A stretch of DNA of 64,000 nucleotides, taken from contig NC_088330.1 in assembly GCF_036884655.1 (NCBI RefSeq), positions 33,027,001-33,091,000 on the forward strand, given 5' to 3'. Numbering within the stretch: the first letter of the stretch is position 1; each line of letters begins with the position of its first letter. The translations under genes were made by a program, and so were the position numbers. The notes under the pieces are model-generated. The model was not told where the DNA came from, did not search any database, and saw only the letters and a program-made list of their open reading frames with translations. Source of the DNA: Musa acuminata AAA Group (taxonomy: Eukaryota > Streptophyta > Magnoliopsida > Zingiberales > Musaceae). Positions 49,546 to 59,948 of the stretch are shown here, one piece after another.

Positions 49546-49753
49546 AATCTAATAAGCTAGTCCTTTTTGAATGAACAAAAAGGACAAGCCATTTGGAAGC
49601 TTTTCCAGCAGTCGTTTAGAACATTCAAAGAAGACTCGAGTGCCAGGCTTGTTTCCAAGTCATTGTGATTCTTGGACCCACACATGTGCTACAAGAGTCA
49701 TGCTTCATCGTTTCTTAATCAAAGCAATTTGTCGATCAAGTCAATGAGGGACC
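49546..49753. repeat. Direct repeat in the RLP intergenic region, copy 2
   Basis: This is the partner of 49202-49410 in the same orientation, offset by 344 bases. A partial third copy of the middle part (ATTCAAAGAAGACTCAAGTG and TTGTTTCCAAGTCTTTGTGA) lies at about 49468-49535, so the region grew by serial duplication. Confidence 0.9.
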
Positions 49754-50422
49754 TAGGTAGAAAAGGACAGATGTTGATTTCTGGCCACTGTGGAATTACC
49801 CAAATGAAGGATGCTTGGAACTTGGAAGCTCCAACGAATAGGCCAGGAAGCTCATCCAGAAGTTGTTTAGAATAATCAAGGTTCAGAACAATTTCTTTTT
49901 TTATCAAGGTTCAGAACATTTGAAAGCTAGTATTCTTTCCAATATTATCTTATTCAAAGTTCAGAAATTCTGTCTGGAAATTTCCTACCTTGTTTAACTT
50001 CAGCAATTACATAATGTGACTCTCTTTGTCTTTTCCTCTCAAGGTGATGACTACTAAAACGTACACTAGGGTTTTGACTCGAGGACTTGTTGAATTTTCC
50101 ATTCCAAAGGTGCCTTTCTTCATATTCTTTTGGCCTACATTAGATTTTAATACTGCGGCAACAAGTTTATGTCAGGATATATGTTAAGTACACACTGGCT
50201 TCTATTCTGACATGATAAATCGACTGTGTCCAACAATTTCTCTCTTCAAGAACTATTTCATTGTGAAAGAAGAAAAACTATATTGGACTGAAGCAAAAGA
50301 AGATTTTCAAGCCATATCTCTTCCAAGAACTTGGCATCGAGATAGGTGCACTCCGTTTGCTACATATCTACATCCATTTCAGGTGAAAAGAAATCTATAT
50401 TCAACTGTAGTACTTGATCACC
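49754..50422. promoter_or_regulatory. Upstream region of the plus-strand RLP
   Basis: This is the 5' flank of the plus-strand receptor-like gene, AT-rich and without an obvious TATA box at a usual distance. Only position supports a promoter role. Confidence 0.3.
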
Positions 50423-53254
50423 ATGTGTAAGCCTCTGCTATCTTCTCCATATTACGTGAGGGTTGCTGCTATTCTGCTTGTTTTTCTCTTTGTCAATTCC
50501 CCCATCTGTCCTGCTGGCTTCACTTGTCAAGACAATGAGAGGCAAGTCCTCTTACAATTCAAGATAGGACTCAAGGATCCTGGTAATCGACTGTCTTCTT
50601 GGAACGTGACCACCGACTGCTGCTTGTGGAAGGGAGTTTCCTGTGACAATAGGACAGGGCATGTAATTGGATTAGACCTTCACAATGATCACAATGAACA
50701 CCAGCACCGATACCAGGAGCAGAGTGTTTCAGATGACAGATGGGCCTTGGGAGGTGAACTTAGTCCGTGTTTGCTCGCCATCGAGCATTTGACTACTCTG
50801 GACCTCAGTGGCAATTACTTCGGAAATATGCTCATACCTCGTTTCTTGGGCTCCTTCAAGCAGTTGGCCACTCTGAGACTGTCAAGAGCAGGCTTTGGTG
50901 GAAGAATACCTCACCAGCTTGGCAATCTCTTGAGCCTGCACCAACTTGATCTTTCGAACAACGGGCATTCCCTCCTGCTTGACGATTTCTGGTGGCTCTC
51001 TAATCTCACCTCTTTGCAACACCTAGACTTGAGCTTTGTTAACTTTGGAATTGCAACCAACTGGCTGGAGGCACTGAACGCACTCCACTCCATACTCGAG
51101 ATACGCCTGTCTCAGTGTGGCCTTCTGAATGGCATTCCCAGCTCTTTTCAGCACTTAAATTTAACATCACTAGTCACCCTTGATCTCTCAGATAACTACT
51201 CCAATTCTACCCTGCCTACCTGGCTGTTTGATCTAAAAAGTCTTCAAAATCTCTTCCTCAGAGGGAACTACTTTTATGGCTCTATTCCTGCGAGTATCGG
51301 TAACATGTCTTCTCTCACTGTACTAGAACTCTCTGATAGGTTTTCTCTTAGAGGTTCAATCCCCGGGGCTCTTGGGAACCTCTGTAAGCTGCAGCAGCTC
51401 GATCTGACATGGTCACCTCTCAGACAAAATTTAAGTGACATGAAGGAAATATTTTCTGGATGCGTCAAGAATAGCTTAACAAAATTGAGCTTGCGAGGTG
51501 CTTCTCTCAGTGGTTATCTTCCAGAATGGATAGGGGATTTCCAGAATCTCAAAATTTTGGATTTATCTATGAACTCACTATCCGGTAAGCTGCCTTCCTC
51601 ACTTGGAAGATTACTATCTCTACAACAGTTGAGTCTGTATGGAAATGAACTGAATGGTGATGTTCCGGAAACCATTGGATGGCTCTCAGAGCTAGTTATC
51701 TTGAAGCTTGGCCTGAATTCTTTCAAAGGTGGTCTGTCTGAGAACTTTTTTGCTAATCTGACAAAGTTAAAGAACCTTGGTCTTTCCTCCACGTCCTTGG
51801 CTTTGAATGTAAGACCAGACTGGAAACCTCTATTCCGGCTCGAGTACATTAACATGAGTTCATGCATATTAGGACCTCAATTTCCTTCATGGATTAAAAC
51901 ACAAGAGAGCCTGTCCTCGCTGCACATGTATGACGTTAACATTTCAGATTCCATACCTGATTGGTTTTGGAACTTCTCATCCAGCTTGGAGTTCATTGAT
52001 CTCTCTCACAATGGTATCAGAGGTATGCTGCCAGACTTATCAGAGCTAGCTGACAGTAAGCTCACCTATGTGGATCTGAGTTGCAACTTGTTGGAGGGGA
52101 CAGTGCCACAATTTCCTAAAAGTATATCCTATCTGTTTCTGTCGAATAACTCATTTTCAGGGCTTATTCCTCCTGGCATCCACAAGACAATGCCCAAATT
52201 GCAATACTTGTTCTTGTCAAAGAACAATCTTAGTGGCAGCATACCTTTATTTCCGTGTAATTTGGAGGAGCTGATAGCTCTCGATTTATCAAACAATCAT
52301 CTATCTGGAGAACTCCCTGATTGCTGGAAGGGTTCTTCAAACTTGCAGGATTTGGATTTCTCTCAAAATGAGATATCCGGACAGATTCCCATCTCAATTT
52401 CTCATCTGACATCCCTGGAGCATTTGATCTTGAGAGGAAATAGACTGTCTGGTGGTCTTCCGTCTTCCCTTGATAGTTGTCGGGCAATGGTGTTACTTGA
52501 TCTCAGTTATAACCAGTTATCTGGAGAAATAACATGGATGGACAGAAGCTTCTCAAATTTAAAATTTCTTAACCTTAGGGCCAATATGTTCAGTGGCAAC
52601 CTACCTCCGTTATCTCAGCTAAATTCTCTACGAATCTTGGACCTCTCGAGAAACAATTTTTCTGGAAACATTCCCAAGAGCTATGGTAATTTGCGTGCCA
52701 TGTCTTATTCCCTCAACCACGTGCCAAGTGAAACTGCTTCCTACTCCCAAGTTGCCATGAACCTAGAAATCAAGGGTTTTTATATCCAGTTCAGCAATGT
52801 GCTTAATCTGGTAGCGGCCATAGATCTGTCCAAAAATCACTTATTGGGACCTATCCCTGAAGAACTGACAGATCTTTATGGATTGGAAATTTTGAATTTA
52901 TCTGGAAATAATCTAACAGGGCACATCCCAGACAAAATAAACTTATTAACGGTTTTGGAGGCTCTTGATTTATCAAGCAACAATCTGTGGGGTGCAATTC
53001 CTCCCAGCTTTGGTCAACTAAATTTCTTGAGCTGCATGAATTTATCTTACAACAACCTATCGGGAAGAATTCCAATTTCAGGTCAACTTTCAACTTTCGA
53101 TTCAACAAGTTATGTAGGTAATCAAGGCCTTTGTGGTATTCCTTTGCATGAGTGCCAAGATAAGGGCAGTATAAAAGACGAAGCTCATTTAACCAGTCCT
53201 GAGATTTGGTTGCACCTCAGTGCAGAGCTGGTCATGTTTATGCTTCTGCTATAG
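50423..53254 (+). CDS. LRR receptor-like protein with defective membrane anchor
   Basis: A single exon of 943 residues from the ATG at 50423. Signal peptide: YYVRVAAILLVFLFVNSPIC. LRR N-cap: NERQVLLQFKIGLKDPGNRL, then TDCCLWKGVSCDN. About 27 extracellular plant-type LRRs follow, with many N-glycosylation motifs. The island precedes the last repeats (around SETASYSQVAMNLEIKGFY). The LRR C-cap region is NQGLCGIPLHEC. It lacks a kinase and belongs to the EIX2/Cf class of surface immune or developmental receptors. The end is abnormal: after PEIWLHLSAEL, where the GxxxGFW membrane span normally follows, the frame reads VMFMLLL and stops. Span-like sequence (AGYWIKVPGSW) continues in another frame. 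The gene may be a recent pseudogene or encode a poorly anchored or secreted form. Confidence 0.85.
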   Translation: MCKPLLSSPYYVRVAAILLVFLFVNSPICPAGFTCQDNERQVLLQFKIGLKDPGNRLSSWNVTTDCCLWKGVSCDNRTGHVIGLDLHNDHNEHQHRYQEQSVSDDRWALGGELSPCLLAIEHLTTLDLSGNYFGNMLIPRFLGSFKQLATLRLSRAGFGGRIPHQLGNLLSLHQLDLSNNGHSLLLDDFWWLSNLTSLQHLDLSFVNFGIATNWLEALNALHSILEIRLSQCGLLNGIPSSFQHLNLTSLVTLDLSDNYSNSTLPTWLFDLKSLQNLFLRGNYFYGSIPASIGNMSSLTVLELSDRFSLRGSIPGALGNLCKLQQLDLTWSPLRQNLSDMKEIFSGCVKNSLTKLSLRGASLSGYLPEWIGDFQNLKILDLSMNSLSGKLPSSLGRLLSLQQLSLYGNELNGDVPETIGWLSELVILKLGLNSFKGGLSENFFANLTKLKNLGLSSTSLALNVRPDWKPLFRLEYINMSSCILGPQFPSWIKTQESLSSLHMYDVNISDSIPDWFWNFSSSLEFIDLSHNGIRGMLPDLSELADSKLTYVDLSCNLLEGTVPQFPKSISYLFLSNNSFSGLIPPGIHKTMPKLQYLFLSKNNLSGSIPLFPCNLEELIALDLSNNHLSGELPDCWKGSSNLQDLDFSQNEISGQIPISISHLTSLEHLILRGNRLSGGLPSSLDSCRAMVLLDLSYNQLSGEITWMDRSFSNLKFLNLRANMFSGNLPPLSQLNSLRILDLSRNNFSGNIPKSYGNLRAMSYSLNHVPSETASYSQVAMNLEIKGFYIQFSNVLNLVAAIDLSKNHLLGPIPEELTDLYGLEILNLSGNNLTGHIPDKINLLTVLEALDLSSNNLWGAIPPSFGQLNFLSCMNLSYNNLSGRIPISGQLSTFDSTSYVGNQGLCGIPLHECQDKGSIKDEAHLTSPEIWLHLSAELVMFMLLL

Positions 53255-54644
53255 CTGGTTATTGGATCAAAGTTCCTGGAAGTTGGCTGCCCCTTGGAGT
53301 CTGCATCCATTTCATCTGTAAAAGCTGCGGAAAAGGTGAAAGGCACTTCTTATACCCAACTTATATGACTGCCACCCTGTTCTTTGCTTGATCTTGTTGG
53401 GATGATGTGTCAAAACATTGACCCTACAAATAAGCCCTCTCTTTGGTTGCTCCGGCATATGGATGATTTCACTGCCTGAGCATGTTTGCAAATCATTACA
53501 AATGCTTAATCCTTGTATTTAAGATGTTCATGCATATCATAAACCTTTATCATTAGTCTTGTTCATTCTTTGTATGAGTGGTGTTTTAGGAGAGAATTGA
53601 TGGTAGGAATTGGGAGAATAATCGGGAGGGAACCTCAGGTAGATCAAGTCTCATAAAAGAAAAATTGAGGCTGAGCTTACTATTATGCCTAAGAAAATAA
53701 GAAAACCTCAAGTTCTCTTATTTTGTGATGCAAAATATGTTAAGAAAACCACAATCAGATGACAGATTGCATATCCCATTTTTTATGTGCTGGTGAGTTC
53801 TGCTGGGCTTCTACTACCACCTGGTGGTAGTTGCCACCTCAACCAATCCAACTGCTTGCAATACCTTTCTCTTTCTTCTTTCTGGTTTTTTTTTGTTTTT
53901 GTTTTTGTGAATCACATTCTCATAGTTTTTGATCCACAAAGTATTCTTTAATGTGCGATTGTCCAGAAAAATTCTCTTTTTGAGTTTTTTTTTCAGATGA
54001 TATATCTTTTCAAAATTCTCAAATCATCATTTCTTATTTCAAAAATCCTAAAAATACTCTCAAAAGTTATTTACAGTATTTTTTTTTATCCAAGCCAAAT
54101 CCAAAAATCTTTTTGATTATAGGGTTTTGTAGGTTATTTTTATCCATAAAAATATTATATAATATTTATATTTTAAAAATATTGGGACATAAAAAATACT
54201 GTATAGTGTCTCTTTTAAAACAAAGCACTATATAATGTTTTTATAACAAAATATTATATAATATTTTCAAAATATCATACAAAATTTTATGCATAAAAAT
54301 CAATCCATAAATACTATAAACAGTTGACGAAAACAAATTTGAATGTGGACAGGAAAAAATGATGATTTTTTAAGGGGTATTTTTGAAACATTAGAAATAG
54401 AAGGTGATGATTTGAAAATTTTTAAAAAGGGTATCATCCGGGAAAAAAAAAATCTAAAAAACATAGTTTTTTTTCACACAATAAGAAAACTCAAATGTAC
54501 ATAATGTACATTAACAATAACAATAGTAAAGTCATAAGATTTTAATTACTTTAGAAATGATTCAATGAATCTTTTACCCGTAGAAAGTCATACTTTTAAT
54601 TCATGTATCTAAGTAAAGAGATTGTTTGGGTGATTCAAATCATG

Positions 54645-54716
<72 letters not shown>

Positions 54717-54868
54717 GGCATTGGAATCGGATTCATAATTCATATATATTATTTTGCGTGCACAACAGATGAAACAGAGTTGATCATTCATGTTCCTCGT
54801 CACAGGTTTCGCCCAGCGCAAACAAAGCCGGAGGAAGCCACACCCAAAAGGAGAACACGCTCGTGGTT
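53255..54868. other. Convergent AT-rich intergenic region
   Basis: The first 150 bases contain out-of-frame remnants of the RLP tail. From 53870 to 54560 the sequence is strongly AT-rich, with short direct and inverted ATATTATATAATATTT motifs and no genes seen. Confidence 0.5.
54648..54713. repeat. AT microsatellite
   Basis: An uninterrupted run of about 33 AT dinucleotides lies downstream of the LIM gene stop codon. Alternating Ile-Tyr frames across it are artefacts. Confidence 0.95.
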
Positions 54869-55998
54869 TCAGCCCTCGGTCGGTGCCTTCTCAGGTTCAG
54901 AACTTCGCTTCAGTGAGGCAACGCTGACCAGGTGATGGTAGCTTCCCTTCTCCTTGAACAGCTGCGCGAAATGGTGCTTGCAGTAGATGATGCCTTCGAG
55001 GGCAGCGTAGGAGGATGGCGTCAGTGTGCAACCCCCATGAGAGCACTTGAAGCAGGTCTTGTGGTACGACTCGCCTTCCACGGTCAGCTGCCAGAACAAA
55101 GATCGAAAAAGGGTGTGACAAATTCGTCAATCCTTCAAGCTTGCTTCGCTTGGGGGGGGCTTTTTTACGTGCAGACCTTCTCCAAAGGGTATGCAGTTTT
55201 CTTGCAGCTGACACACTTCTCTTGGGTTCCGGTGAACATGTAGGATATCTTGCTTGAGCTGTTAGACTGCAAAGACATGGCATGCGTCGGTAATGAGAAA
55301 GAAGATGGCCATGGAAATGCAAGGGGAAGGAGATGCTTGGCACACGTACCAGTTCATTCCTCTCACCAGACTTTGCTCCTTGGATCAAAACCAACCAGGA
55401 AGTAGTTAAGGTGAATGTCTGAAACAGTATGATCTAAGGAGGTGCCAACACCTGGTAACTCACTGGAGAAATGGTATGCGATGACGAGTACCTCAGAGAA
55501 GAAGGTAGGAAAGGCATCAAATCACCTGTTGGGAACTTTTTGGTGAAGCTGCCTGACTCCTTGAACAGCTGCTCAAAGTGAGGCTTGCAGTAGAGGATGC
55601 CATCCATGGAAGAGTAGTTGCACATCTGTGAGACATATGTAGAAACAGCAAATCAGTAGTAATCATCTATTGCAGTGTTCATAGAAGATCACCATTGTAT
55701 GCCAACAAGCATCTATTGGTAATTGTGCATGGAGAGATGATGTTGTTGCATATGAATTCCAAGGTTGGTGAATTGCCTATCACAACTCACGATCATGTCT
55801 AGTTGGCTAAAATTGGAGTTCATATGGAACTGCATGGTTTCTTGCTGGTTGAGAACCCAAACTTACAGACACAGTTCCTTTGCAGTGGCTGCACTTGAAG
55901 CAAGTCTTGTGATAAGGGACTCCATCTGCAGTCAAGAGATCAATGAAATGGACAGTCTTGTCACATGCTTTGCTGTCCTGGGTGCCAGTGAAAGACAT
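54869..55998 (-). CDS. Two-LIM-domain actin-binding protein, PLIM2-like
   Basis: Exons 55867-55998, 55526-55625, 55350-55378, 55177-55266 and 54869-55087 join in phase into 189 residues, the usual size of plant two-LIM proteins that bundle actin filaments and can enter the nucleus. The first LIM domain has ligands C12, H30, C33, C36, C39, C57 and H60 with normal x17 spacings. The position of the first zinc ligand (residue 9) is Ser: the family's DKCKAC reads DSKAC. The second LIM (KCVSCKKTAYPLEK, then YHKTCFKCSHGGC and IYCKHH) is intact. The link between the domains and the tail (YHHLVSVASLKRS) resemble PLIM2, a pollen-preferential subgroup. Start choice: MSFTGTQ is the family start; another in-frame ATG lies two codons upstream. 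The third exon is only 29 bases. Confidence 0.92.
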
Positions 55999-57165
55999 GG
56001 TCATGATCCAAACAATCCCAAGTGTTTGGCTCTCTCCAGGAACAGCACAAGAGCAACTGCTAACTCTGCTGCTAAACTCCTCTGCTAAGAAAAACAAGGA
56101 ATGGAGCTGATGCAGGAGCTCGTGGTGCATGTCTTCCCTCCCCCCTGTCTGCAATAAATAAGAGCAAATGCAATGTGAAGAAGGGGAGGGAGGATAAGAA
56201 ATCTTTGAGTTCAAGGCATTTAAAAATATGAAATTGGGTACTGATTTGGTGAAGAAAGATGGGAACAGGGAAGAAAAGGTAGGAGATAAAACAGGAGGCA
56301 TGCATGCCATAAACCACAAGCCCAGTCAAACAGGTGGGAGAGGGAACAATGTTTGGAATCCAAACTGTCTTATGCTAATATGAGGAAACATGGAGTTCTT
56401 AATGGATAATCTAATTTGAGCTTTTCATGATTCATGAACTTTGAATTAGAATGGCACATGAGATGATATCCTCTATGTGATAGTGTGACTCAAATCTTTG
56501 CTTTTTGGAAATACATTTTTTTTGCATATTTGGATCCATATTTTGCACATTGTTGTACTTTACTAATCAAATCCAAGTAATTCAATTAAAAAAAATCTTT
56601 TTTACCAGATTTTAAGCAATAAAGTTGATTTCATTTGATCATCTGCTTTTATAAATTATGACTAAAATCTCAGCAATTGCTTTTTGCAAGATGGGAATTA
56701 AAAGCCAAACTGCAGATGAAAGCAGCATGCAGCTGCCTGTTGCTCATACCATCAATGCAATATGGCATTGACATTTAACAGTTGACATGCTGATCAAGAA
56801 TCCAGAAATTGCAGAACACAAGAATATTGTGTTAAGTTGTGTTTCACTGCAGATGAAAATGACAGAGATACACCAAATGATCAAATGTTGGATCAAATAC
56901 ACACAAGAATCTTTACATTGAAAAGTAAGAACAAACAACCTTCTGTTCATGTAAATTACATTATGGACAGATACATCACAGTTAACAAATCAAACACACT
57001 GGGCTTCCCAGCCAAACCTCTCTCCTGCTGAACAACCAACACATCACCCCAGAAAAAGCTGCATCTAAAAGATCAACACAACACACTCAGAAAACACAAG
57101 AAACACGAAACAGATTAGAGCTGAATAGTATGTTCAATCTGTCACCCGATAGTCAACTTTCAGGC
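55999..57165. other. Intergenic region between LIM and remorin genes
   Basis: Contains the LIM promoter and probably 5' UTR (a minus-strand splice-like acceptor lies near 56150) and the remorin 3' UTR. Nothing else was recognised. Confidence 0.4.
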
Positions 57166-59840
57166 CTAAAAGAACCCAAAAATCTTCTTTGGAGCAAGCC
57201 CGGTGGCACGATATTTTGCTGCCTTCTCTTCGGCCTTCAGGGCCTCTTCACCACGCTTTGCCTCCGCAATTGCCCTCTTCTCTTCTGCTTGCTTGTGGAT
57301 CAAGGCAAGTTTGTTTTTCACTTGTTCTGCATATTCTGCTTTCTTTTTCTCCAGTTCTTCCTGCGTATCGATAAGTGTATATTGGTCATGAGTTTATCAG
57401 TTGTTCGGAGTCAGAAGGGGTTTTTGAACCTCATACAAATGAAAGTTTTTTTTTTTTTTTTGTTTTATTCTTCACTTCTCATCTCTTCAAGAGATGTCAT
57501 CATTCAATGAACATGTTTATCACAAATTCAGAAATATTTTGGTTTGATAATGACCAAATCAACCATGTTATGCACGAAAAATGAAAGAGTGGAGAAGAAT
57601 AGTACAGTATGAAACTTATGTTGGTAAGTGCTGCAATTTGACCAGGAATTGTTATTGCTTGTCCATGATGTTTTGCTGAATTCTTATACAATAAATGTAG
57701 GATGTACAATATTTTGAACTTTCTATTTCTTCACCTTCCAACTTCCTAAAATTAATTTTGTCAAAATAAAATACTTAAAATTGAGGACTTCCATTGTGCA
57801 TAAATGGTCAATCCATGAACAATGTGTTCAATCCTTCAATTGGAATTAGGCGATAAAGAGATTTATTAGATCTTCCATTACTGCACTTTCGATTTGAGAA
57901 AGTAGATAATTGCCCCGTAGTATAAATAAGCACCAAGTTTAAATCAAGCTACAAGCAATGGCATTAGAGTCAGCTACCTTTCTGTTAAAGTATGCCTAGT
58001 ATTGCTATTTGCTGATATATAAACTGATCTTATAGCTCATAAGATCATATACAACTTGGGTGAAATGTTTTGAGAAGTTGCTTACCTCTTTCTTTTTCAG
58101 CTCGGCTTCCACATCTGCCTTCTTTGACTTCTCCCATGCACTAATAGATGATATCTTCTTGATAGCCCTGTTTGGTAAAGCAGGTACATTGGGTTATTAA
58201 TGTATCATTCGATATAACTTAGATAGATTCTGCCTATTTGACTTAACATGTTCATCCTTCTATTATTTCTGAAAAGAAGCATGTTTGATCTTGTTAGTAT
58301 CATCTTTATATGTCGGTCCTAAAATCTCAAAAACTTCTACTAGAGCAATCAGCATCCAAAGCTTAAAAGTCACTTATCTTAGAAGAAATAATAGTACCAG
58401 AACATAGAACACAGTGTTCAAAATGAGCTATATCCAAAATATAAAAGAACTCGCGGTTAGTTGAGCGACCCTTAAAAGGGAAAGCTTAATGATTGATTGT
58501 CTGAATGATTAGCAGAAATGCAAAATTCAATGAAAATTTTCTGTGCCAAAATTCAATGAAAATTAGAAGTTGTGAATTCTTATCATGCATCAAAATTTCA
58601 GGTTGTTAGTAAAAGAACATACAAAAACCCTACATGAAAAGGCATATAAAAGCTAGAATCTAAATTTTCGCTAATTCACTAGACCCTGCCGTGTTCCAGT
58701 ACACAATCTACAAGAACACAGGCCTAAAACATGAAATTGTTGATGACACAGCCAATGAATTGCCTCCTAAAACTGATGATTTCACGGCCTATAGCCAATT
58801 TACTTGCTAAACAATGGCAACTGGTGGAGCTCTTGTAACTTTACTAGCAAAAACAGCAAAATAGGCTCAGCTTGAATAGCCATTAAGATGGAACTGTAGA
58901 ATATCTTCTAAGCCATAAGATAAACTTACTTATTTTCTGCCTTAACCTTTTCGTTTTCCTCCCATGCCTTGATCAGTGACAATCTCTTCTCTGTTGCAAC
59001 CCTTGCAAGAGCAGCATCTGGAACAGCAATACAAAAATGTTCTTCCTCTCACCTTTTGAGTCTTACAGAAGAAAGGAATAAAGGTTCGGATACAACTTTT
59101 TGATGAAACCTACCTCTGTCATTTGACCCAGAGCCTTTCTCTGTGGAAGAATCCTCAACCTCTGATAAGAAGATACCAAAATGATCAAGAAAAATTCATC
59201 ACTCGCTGTAGATTTTTTTGTAAGATTAAGAAAGGGTATAAGACTGAGATCTGAACAAAGTGGGTTGGAACTACCATGATTCCTTCCATCTATGAGTCCA
59301 GAGTGGTAGTCTATGTGTCTGACAGAGATCCACAAAGGCTTAAGCCTTTGGATCCGTATCTGTCACTCTCATAATAATTATCCATCAAGACAAGAAATTA
59401 GAAGCCACAAATTTGCACTTGAGCTACCATACATGGAGGAAAGATCGATACCAAGAACAGGAAGAAGCTTTGCTTACAAATAAGAGGATAATAGCAAAAG
59501 ATTTCATCATCTCCAAGATGAAAATAATAACAATAATATGAAGAAACTCTGCTCAAATCCAAAAAAAAACTTAAAATTTGTTTCTATAGTCCTACAAGCA
59601 AATTTAAAAGAATTTATGATTAATATTCAAAACCTTATTTCTAAAATTAGTTCTAAGCAAAAGATATATATATATCTCACTTTCTACGGCGACGAGAGCC
59701 TTGGATTCGTCGGGCTTCTCCTCCGGGGCCGGCACGATCGCCGTCTTCTCCTCCTCCACGTCCTTCACCGCCTCCGGATGTGGCGGAGCAGCTTCCGAGG
59801 GTCCCTCTTCCTCCACCTTGGCCGGCTTCTCTTCCGCCAT
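57166..59840 (-). CDS. Remorin, group 1
   Basis: Exons 59681-59840, 59114-59161, 58930-59017, 58086-58167 and 57166-57360 join in phase into 190 residues, the normal remorin length. The N-terminal third is Pro/Glu-rich and disordered (MAEEKPAKVEEEGPSEAAPP). The C-terminal region is the conserved coiled coil: ARVATEKRLSLIKAWEENEK, KKISSISAWEKSKKADVEAE and KLALIHKQAEEKRAIAEAKR. It ends in the membrane anchor YRATGLAPKKIFGFF, which binds the inner leaflet of the plasma membrane at nanodomains and plasmodesmata. Group 1 members affect virus movement and microbe responses. The only break with textbook members is a short N-terminal linker split by a 48-base exon. Confidence 0.95.
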
Positions 59841-59940
59841 CTCTTAGACCACACAGCAAACGCTACCGCTCAAAGGAAACCTCAACGAATCCCTCACCAA
59901 CACACACAGGAAACAAGGGAACATCCAATACCGGGTGCGG

Positions 59941-59948
59941 ATTTATAG
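59941..59948 (-). promoter_or_regulatory. TATA box of the remorin gene
   Basis: On the minus strand the sequence reads CTATAAAT, about 100 bases upstream of the remorin start codon in an otherwise GC-rich proximal promoter. An ACGT-core element (TACGTGGG) lies further upstream near 60065. Position fits a core promoter. Confidence 0.6.

Noticed and set aside
54603..54935. Ile-Tyr alternating frames on both strands
   Set aside because: Products of the AT microsatellite.
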